Shown here: positions 58,945 through 64,000 of the stretch, piece after piece | Layout of the letters: each line of letters begins with the position of its first letter | How positions within the stretch are numbered: the first letter of the stretch is position 1 | Origin: Rhodococcus antarcticus | GTDB lineage: Bacteria > Actinomycetota > Actinomycetes > Mycobacteriales > Mycobacteriaceae | Assembly (NCBI RefSeq): GCF_026153295.1 | Contig: NZ_CP110615.1 | Location: 248,001-312,000 of the forward strand | Reading direction: 5' to 3' | DNA: 64,000 nt | Translations under genes and position numbers: made by a program | Notes under the pieces: generated by a model | What the model was told of the DNA's origin: nothing | What the model saw: the letters and a program-made list of their open reading frames with translations, nothing else | Database searches by the model: none

Positions 58945-59499
58945 ATGACGACGAAGACGATCGCGTTCCTGGTGGCGTCCGAGGGCATCGAGCAGGTCGA
59001 GCTGACCGAGCCGTGGCAGGCCGTGATCGACGCGGGTGGCACGCCGAAGCTGCTGTCCCCCGTTGCGGCGGGCGAGACCGTGCAGGCCTTCCACCACCTG
59101 ACCGCCGCCGACACGTTCACCGTCGACACCACCGTCGCCGAGGCGAACGTCGCCGACTACGACGGGCTCGTGCTGCCCGGCGGGGTCGCGAACCCGGACG
59201 CGCTGCGCCTGGACGGTGCCGCCGTGGAGCTCGTCAAGGAGTTCACCGAGGCGGGCAAGCCGATCGCCGCGGTGTGCCACGCCTCCTGGACGCTCATCGA
59301 GGCCGGCGTCGTGCGCGGCAAGACGCTCACGTCCTGGCCGAGCCTGGCCACCGACCTGAAGAACGCCGGTGCGGCCGACTGGGTCGACCAGGAGGTGTTC
59401 GTGTGCCCGGCCAACGGCTGGACCCTGGTCAGCAGCCGCAACCCCGGCGACCTCCCCGCGTTCGGTCGCGCCCTGGTCACGGAGTTCGGCTTGGCATGA
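58945..59499 (+). CDS. DJ-1/PfpI-family protein
   Basis: 184 residues. Nucleophile-elbow Cys in AAVCHASWTL, LVLPGGVANPDAL with the Gly turn, early acidic residue in GIEQVELTEPW, and late SSRNPGDLPAF. This is the PfpI/YhbO-type stress protein group, variously assigned protease, deglycase or general stress roles. ATG 9 nt after the hydrolase gene, so likely in one operon with it and YbaK. Confidence 0.9.
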   Translation: MTTKTIAFLVASEGIEQVELTEPWQAVIDAGGTPKLLSPVAAGETVQAFHHLTAADTFTVDTTVAEANVADYDGLVLPGGVANPDALRLDGAAVELVKEFTEAGKPIAAVCHASWTLIEAGVVRGKTLTSWPSLATDLKNAGAADWVDQEVFVCPANGWTLVSSRNPGDLPAFGRALVTEFGLA

Positions 59500-59506
59500 T
59501 CGCGGC

Positions 59507-60052
59507 ATGACTCAGCCGAGCTGGTCGGACGTGGCGGGCACCCTGGACGTGGTGCCCGCCGCGTCGCGCCCGGACCTGCTGGCCGGGGCGGTGTGCACCT
59601 CGGGGGTGGACCTCTCCTCGTTCGGGGTGGCCGAGATCGACCCGGACCAGGCCGACACGGCTGCGTTCTGCGCGACCTACGGGGTGGACCTCGCCGCGAG
59701 CGCGAACTGCGTGGTGGTGGGCGGGAAGCGGGCCGGCGAGCAGCGCGTGGCTGCCTGCGTGGTGCTGGCCACCACCCGGGCCGACGTGAACGGGCTGGTC
59801 AAGCGCACCCTCGACGTCCGCTCCGCATCGTTCCTGGCCATGGACGAGGCCGTCGAGCGCACCGGCATGGAGCACGGTGGCATCACGCCGATCGGACTGC
59901 CCGCCGGGTGGCGGCTGCTGCTGGACCCCGCCGTGGCCGAGGCGCCGGCCGTGGTGGTCGGCTCGGGGCTGCGGCGCAGCAAGATCCTGGTCGCCGGCGC
60001 AGTGCTCGCGGCGCTGCCGGGGGCCGAGGTCGTGCCGGGGCTGGGGCGGTAG
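59507..60052 (+). CDS. YbaK/EbsC aminoacyl-tRNA editing protein
   Basis: 181 residues, from ATG 59507. NCVVVGGKRAGEQRVAACVV, the editing-pocket Lys in VKRTLDVRSASFLAMDEAVE, and MEHGGITPIGLPAGWRLLLD are the family blocks. Such proteins clear mischarged tRNAs (Cys-tRNAPro and others). It follows the DJ-1/PfpI gene by 7 bp and is probably translated from the same mRNA. Specificity unknown. Confidence 0.86.
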   Translation: MTQPSWSDVAGTLDVVPAASRPDLLAGAVCTSGVDLSSFGVAEIDPDQADTAAFCATYGVDLAASANCVVVGGKRAGEQRVAACVVLATTRADVNGLVKRTLDVRSASFLAMDEAVERTGMEHGGITPIGLPAGWRLLLDPAVAEAPAVVVGSGLRRSKILVAGAVLAALPGAEVVPGLGR

Positions 60053-60076
60053 CCGGTCCGCCACGGCGAGCCGGTC

Positions 60077-60934
60077 CTAGCGGCGGGGTCGCGCACCCGT
60101 GCGGCTCCACGCCGCCCGCGCCCGGGGCTCGACCGCGATCCGGTGCGGCACCAGCGGCCACAGCCGGCGCACCAGCGCCCCGAACCGCCGCAGCCGCCGC
60201 TCGTCGCGGGCGCTCCACTGCAGGCCCAGGGTCTGCCGGGCGCGGGGTGGCAGCAGACCGGTGAGCAGCCACAGGTTGGCGACGAGAACGGGTCGGCGCA
60301 CCAGGGTCCAGAGGGCGCGCGGCACGTGCGGGGGCGGTGGCATGTCGTCGTGGCTGACGTCGGGCGAGGTCACCCAGCGGGTGGTGTCGTTGGCCTCCAG
60401 CACGTCCTCGAGCACGCCGTCCCAGTAGGCCTGGAAGCTGGCAGCGTCGGCGAACCCGGGTCGCTCGGAGAGCCCGTACCGGCGCCACCAGGTGAGGCCC
60501 TCGGCCACGAGCTGGTCCTGCTCGGCCGGGGTGAGCGGGGTGCCGAAGTACTCCTGGGTGCAGATCATCGACTCGACGAACGTGACGTGCGTCCACCAGA
60601 AGACCTCGGGGTTCAGCGCGTGGTAGCGCTGGCCCTGGGTGTCGAGGCCCTTGATCCGGGCGTGGAAGTCCCGCACCGTGCCGGCGGTGCCGGTGTCCTC
60701 GGCGTCGAAGACCACCCCCAGGATCGGGGGGATGGAGCGGAACAGCCGGTCCCAGGGGTCGGCGAAGAAGTCCGAGTGCTGCTGCAGCGCCGCGCCGACG
60801 GCCGGGTGCATGTTCTGCAGGGTGCCGGAGCGGCCCAGCAGCAGCAGCTGTCGCCGGTCGCCGAACAGCCGCCACGTCAGCGAGCCCGGGCCCAGCGGGG
60901 CACCGGTGAGCTCGGTGCGGGGTTCGGCGGTCAC
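60077..60934 (-). CDS. oxygenase MpaB-family (DUF2236) protein
   Basis: 285 residues. Typical parts are SLTWRLFGDRRQLLLLGRSG, NMHPAVGAALQQHSDFFADP, TAGTVRDFHARIKGLDTQGQ and WTHVTFVESMICTQEYFGTP, with His residues that bind haem b in the related rubber oxygenase Lcp. The family includes MpaB and many actinobacterial proteins of unknown substrate. It converges on the YbaK gene; a long palindrome (60980-61052) lies upstream, between it and the FUSC gene. Confidence 0.86.
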   Translation of the reverse strand: MTAEPRTELTGAPLGPGSLTWRLFGDRRQLLLLGRSGTLQNMHPAVGAALQQHSDFFADPWDRLFRSIPPILGVVFDAEDTGTAGTVRDFHARIKGLDTQGQRYHALNPEVFWWTHVTFVESMICTQEYFGTPLTPAEQDQLVAEGLTWWRRYGLSERPGFADAASFQAYWDGVLEDVLEANDTTRWVTSPDVSHDDMPPPPHVPRALWTLVRRPVLVANLWLLTGLLPPRARQTLGLQWSARDERRLRRFGALVRRLWPLVPHRIAVEPRARAAWSRTGARPRR

Positions 60935-60979
60935 GATCCGAGGCTAGGACGACCGGCCGCCCTGCGCTCCGCCACACCC

Positions 60980-61052
60980 GCGGGTGATCGCCGTTCGGGC
61001 ACGCTCACGTGCTCCTGGCCCACGTCACCGTGCCGAAACGGCGATCACCCGC
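60980..61052. repeat. 24-nt inverted repeat with 25-nt loop
   Basis: Arm GCGGGTGATCGCCGTTCGGG (60980, continuing to 61003) matches the reverse of 61029-61052 at 22 of 24 positions. The loop holds a smaller CACGTG-like inverted pair. Two 16-bp direct repeats (GCTCAGTCCGTCACCC) follow at 61051-61082. The location between FUSC stop and MpaB-like start fits a terminator for FUSC, or a dispersed palindromic element. Confidence 0.8.
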
Positions 61053-61108
61053 TCAGTCCGTCACCCGCTCAGTCCGTCACCCGGACAGGCCGGCGCTCGG
61101 GCACCCGC

Positions 61109-63268
61109 TCACCCGGTGAGGCGGGCGGCCCCCACCGGTTCCTCGGCCACCTCGAGCAGGTCCAGCAGGGCACGGTCGATGCGGGCCAGCGCGTAGACCG
61201 CCGCGCGCAGGGGGCGGACCTCCGGGTCGTGCACCCCGCGGCCGTCCAGCTCGAGCACGGCCACCAGCGCGGGCTCGGCCGGGTGCACCGGCGCCGGGTG
61301 GTCGGAGTCCAGGCGCGCGCGCAGGGCCCCCACGTGCTCGTGCACCCGGGTGGCGGCCGCCGCGAGGGCCTCGGCGACCTCGACCGTCGGTGCCGGGACC
61401 GCGGCCGCGGCGTGCCCCGCCCGGGCCAGCGAGCGGGCGTACCCGTCGGCCGCGCGGACCACCCGCAGCCACAACCGGGTCGAGGTGCGCACCCGCTGCA
61501 GCACCCCGTGGGCCAGCGGCTCGGCGGCGAGGTCGAGAGCGACCAGGGTGTCGTCGAGGTCGCGCGAGGCCGTCACCAGGTCCACCTCACCGCCGCCGGA
61601 GCCCACCGCCGCCACGCTGTCGCGCACCAGGTCGTCGAGGGAGTCCAGGCACGCCCGCAGCTTCCCGTCCACGGTGGAGCGGGTGCCGGTGGGCAGCACG
61701 AGGAACGCTGCGGCGATGCCGACGGCCGCACCGGCCGCGGTCTCGTAGATGCGCAGCTCGAGCACCTGCACGCTGAACGTGCCCAGCAGCCCGTAGAGCA
61801 TGGCCAGCAGCACGGTGATGAAGAAGACCATCAGCGCGCTCGAGACCCGCACCAGGTAGAACGCCGCGAACACGCACACCACGATCAGGCCGAGCTGCAG
61901 CGGGGCGTTGCGGCCCACCACCGCGGCGAGCAGGACCCCGGCCACGACGCCGCCGAGGGTGCCCAGCACCCGCTGCGAGGCCCGCGAGAGGATCTGTCCG
62001 CGGCTGGTGGTGCCGTTGAACACGACGAACGCCGCGAGCACCGCCCAGTACCAGCGGTTGGGGGAGATGAGCTCGCCGAGACCGGTGGCCAGCGCCGTCG
62101 CCACGGCCACCTGGACCGCGGCCCGGGTCGCGGGGTGCAGCCCGGGGGGAGCGTCGACGGTGTCGGTGCCCTCGACGGGGGCGGGGTCCTCCCGCTCGGC
62201 CGCCGCGACCACCTGCTCGCTGACGCGGTGGATGCTGGCGTGGGCGCGGACGGCCCGGGCGGCGGTGAAGACGGCCCGTCCCGTGGGTGTGGTGACGTCG
62301 ACGTCGTGGGCGGCCGCGCCCACGGTGACCAGCAGCCCCCGCAGCTGCTCCTCGCCCGGCTCGTCGCGCAGCACGGTGTCCAGGGCGGCCAGCACGGTGT
62401 CGAGCTCGGGTGGCCAGGTCGTCCCGGGCGGCAGCGCGGCGAGGGTGGCCACGAGCTGCTCGGTGGCGAGCTGGCCGTCCAGCACCCGGAGCGAGAGCTC
62501 GCGACCGTCCACCGAGAGGTGCCGGGCCGCGTCGTGCCGGTCGAGCCAGTCCTCGATCATGAGGGCGGTGTCGCCGAGGCGGGTGAGCTGGCGCCGCAGC
62601 GGGGCGTCGTCGAGCACCGTGCCCGCGGCGCTCGCGCTCCGGCTCCCCGCCACGGCCACCCCCACCGCGCTGGCGCACACCGCGCGCAGCGCCCGGGTCA
62701 GCCTGCGCAGCTCGGTGCGCGGACGCTCGGGCAGCAGGACCACGCGCACCACCAGGGCCACCGCGACCCCCACGAGCACGCTCGCGGCCAGCGCGGGCAG
62801 CTGCGAGGTCGACGCCCGCAGGAACAGGACGAAGAAGTAGGCGGTGAACGCGACCTGGCCCAGCGCGTTGCCCCGCGGGCCGTAGCGCCGCACCCACGTC
62901 GCGGTGAACAGCACCGCCACGAACCCGAGGTCGGCCACGACGCCGTAGGGGTGCAGCACGGCGGCGAGCCCGGCCGAGGCGATGGCCGGCAGCGGGGTGA
63001 GCGCGGTGCTGACCACGCGGGCGCGGTGCGTGCGGTCCTGCACGGCCACGGCGCTGAACATCGCGACCACCGTGCCGAGCAGGGCGACGGTGATGGGCTG
63101 GCCCAGGGTGCGGGTGAGCAGGATCAGCACGGCCAGCGCCAGGACCAGCGTCAGCGTGGTGGTGGCGGCGCTGGTCAGGCGGACCTGGCCGGGGTCCTCC
63201 GCGGCGAGCGAGCGCACCGCGCGGCGCAGCAGGCTCGGACGGGTGCGCACCCGACGATCGTGCCCCAC
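61109..63268 (-). CDS. FUSC-family (aromatic acid exporter-like) membrane protein
   Basis: 719 residues in two membrane blocks of about six helices each (residues 30-180 and 385-520), each followed by a soluble helical domain. The second block is the FUSC_2 part with SPNRWYWAVLAAFVVFNGTT and RVLGTLGGVVAGVLLAAVVG. Relatives export hydroxylated aromatic acids or related compounds. Starts at GTG 63268, 6 bp after the purU stop, so it may be co-transcribed with purU. Substrate unknown. Confidence 0.86.
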   Translation of the reverse strand: MGHDRRVRTRPSLLRRAVRSLAAEDPGQVRLTSAATTTLTLVLALAVLILLTRTLGQPITVALLGTVVAMFSAVAVQDRTHRARVVSTALTPLPAIASAGLAAVLHPYGVVADLGFVAVLFTATWVRRYGPRGNALGQVAFTAYFFVLFLRASTSQLPALAASVLVGVAVALVVRVVLLPERPRTELRRLTRALRAVCASAVGVAVAGSRSASAAGTVLDDAPLRRQLTRLGDTALMIEDWLDRHDAARHLSVDGRELSLRVLDGQLATEQLVATLAALPPGTTWPPELDTVLAALDTVLRDEPGEEQLRGLLVTVGAAAHDVDVTTPTGRAVFTAARAVRAHASIHRVSEQVVAAAEREDPAPVEGTDTVDAPPGLHPATRAAVQVAVATALATGLGELISPNRWYWAVLAAFVVFNGTTSRGQILSRASQRVLGTLGGVVAGVLLAAVVGRNAPLQLGLIVVCVFAAFYLVRVSSALMVFFITVLLAMLYGLLGTFSVQVLELRIYETAAGAAVGIAAAFLVLPTGTRSTVDGKLRACLDSLDDLVRDSVAAVGSGGGEVDLVTASRDLDDTLVALDLAAEPLAHGVLQRVRTSTRLWLRVVRAADGYARSLARAGHAAAAVPAPTVEVAEALAAAATRVHEHVGALRARLDSDHPAPVHPAEPALVAVLELDGRGVHDPEVRPLRAAVYALARIDRALLDLLEVAEEPVGAARLTG

Positions 63269-63274
63269 GAGGGG

Positions 63275-64000
63275 CTAGGTGAACACGACCGTCGTGCCGC
63301 CGTGCACGAGCACCCGGTCCTCCAGGTGCCAGCGCAGCCCGCGGGAGAGCACGAGCCGCTCGATGTCGCGGCCCTGGCGGACCATGTCGGCGGGGGAGTC
63401 GCCGTGGTCCACCCGGATGACGTCCTGCTCCACGATGGGCCCGGCGTCCAGCTCGGCGGTGACGTAGTGGCAGGTGGCGCCGACGAGCTTGACGCCGCGG
63501 GCGAAGGCCTGGTGGTACGGCCGGGCGCCGACGAAGCTGGGCAGGAAGCTGTGGTGGATGTTCAGCGCGCGTCCGGCCCAGTGCTCGCACAGCTCGGCCG
63601 GCAGCACCTGCATGAAGCGGGCCAGCACCACGGCGTGCGGGTCGTGCGCGTCGACGAGCTCGCGCACCCGCGCGAAGGCCGGGCCGCGCTCGGCCGGGTC
63701 CGCCGGGAAGGGCACGTGGTGGAAGGGCACACCGTGGGCGGCGGTCAGCGGCTCCAGGTCCTGGTGGTTGCCCACCACGGCGACCACCTCGGCGGGCAGC
63801 TCGCCGTCGGCGGCCCGGCCGAGCAGGTCGCGCAGGCAGTGCGGCTCCCGGCTCACCAGCAGCACCACGCGCTTGCGCTCGTCGGTGTCGTGCAGGGTCC
63901 ACTCCGTCTCCGGGCCGAGCTCGGCGGCCACGGCGGCGAAGCGGGTGCGCAGCTGCTCGGCGGACGCCGCGACGGAGGCGGCCAGCACCACCTGGCGGGT
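63275..64000 (-). CDS. purU: formyltetrahydrofolate deformylase, 5' end outside window
   Basis: Partial: the last 241 residues or so, the frame continuing past the window edge. It hydrolyses 10-formyl-tetrahydrofolate to formate and tetrahydrofolate. Catalytic parts are visible: ALNIHHSFLPSFVGARPYHQ with the catalytic Asn/His, VKLVGATCHYVTAELDAGPI with the catalytic Asp, and IEQD-like IVEQDVIRVDHGDSPADMVR. The missing N-terminal 45 residues or so would complete the ACT domain. Confidence 0.9.
   Translation of the reverse strand, partial: TRQVVLAASVAASAEQLRTRFAAVAAELGPETEWTLHDTDERKRVVLLVSREPHCLRDLLGRAADGELPAEVVAVVGNHQDLEPLTAAHGVPFHHVPFPADPAERGPAFARVRELVDAHDPHAVVLARFMQVLPAELCEHWAGRALNIHHSFLPSFVGARPYHQAFARGVKLVGATCHYVTAELDAGPIVEQDVIRVDHGDSPADMVRQGRDIERLVLSRGLRWHLEDRVLVHGGTTVVFT

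Noticed and set aside
1-64000. CRISPR arrays, prophage or a defence island
   Set aside because: No regularly spaced repeats, no phage structural genes and no recognisable nuclease, methylase or toxin-antitoxin pair were seen; repeats present are IS elements or short intergenic ones.

Overview
The window is 64 kb of very GC-rich chromosome from an actinomycete (Actinomycetota). The evidence is a WhiB protein, an XRE regulator / HbhA-like / DUF2516 block laid out like Mycobacterium tuberculosis Rv0474-Rv0476, DUF4307 and DUF6131 proteins, two class F sortases, GAF-ANTAR and RskA-type proteins, many GTG starts and many 4-bp stop/start overlaps. Genus cannot be fixed from the sequence alone. It looks like ordinary chromosome with a few mobile insertions, not phage or plasmid.

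Layout. 0-5.7 kb: sortase, TPR protein and NicO-type metal transporter in one coupled operon, then MFS and GtrA membrane proteins. 5.8-10.1 kb: a minus-strand PRC-barrel gene whose leader was cut by an IS3-family element, followed by a three-gene operon around an orphan cytochrome b6-like protein. 10.4-12.7 kb: ABC exporter. 12.9-17.3 kb: a minus-strand block with an M23 peptidase, BlaI repressor, BlaR-like M56 peptidase, an N-terminal half of cytochrome oxidase subunit I, DUF4307 and a propeller lipoprotein. Two matching palindromes, candidate BlaI operators, precede the M23 gene and the oxidase fragment. 17.6-19.1 kb: a CHRD-type surface protein and a second sortase. 19.2-22.2 kb: an IS256-family element interrupted by a second, inverted copy of the same IS3-family element; both insertions keep readable target duplications.

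22.3-36.1 kb is envelope and signalling: two cupredoxin lipoproteins, an MMPL transporter, a NiCoT nickel/cobalt transporter, a Ser/Thr kinase, a small GT51 transglycosylase, a trypsin-like PDZ protease, an SGNH lipoprotein, and an ECF sigma / anti-sigma pair downstream of a cupredoxin and a DUF7282 lipoprotein. 36.2-42.8 kb: tRNA-Lys, a three-gene UPF0145 operon, a membrane-anchored molybdopterin oxidoreductase and a flavin disulfide reductase.

43-48 kb: a ScbR-like TetR regulator, a large FAD/Fe-S 2-hydroxyacid dehydrogenase and a hydroxyacid-oxoacid transhydrogenase; the last two could form a 2-hydroxyglutarate cycle. 48.1-48.4 kb: tRNA-Glu, tRNA-Asp and tRNA-Phe. 48.4-64 kb: mostly housekeeping genes, including GAF-ANTAR, WhiB, nitroreductase, enoyl-CoA hydratase, TauE-like permease, TetR, DapC-like aminotransferase, DUF445, the HbhA block with a 23-bp terminator stem, DJ-1/PfpI, YbaK, MpaB-like, FUSC and the start-less end of purU.

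No CRISPR array, prophage, restriction system or biosynthetic cluster was seen. The most unusual items are the truncated oxidase subunit under a probable BlaI operator, the orphan b6-type cytochrome without a PEWY motif, the two IS3 copies with different frameshifts, and an IS end that appears to supply a new ribosome binding site.
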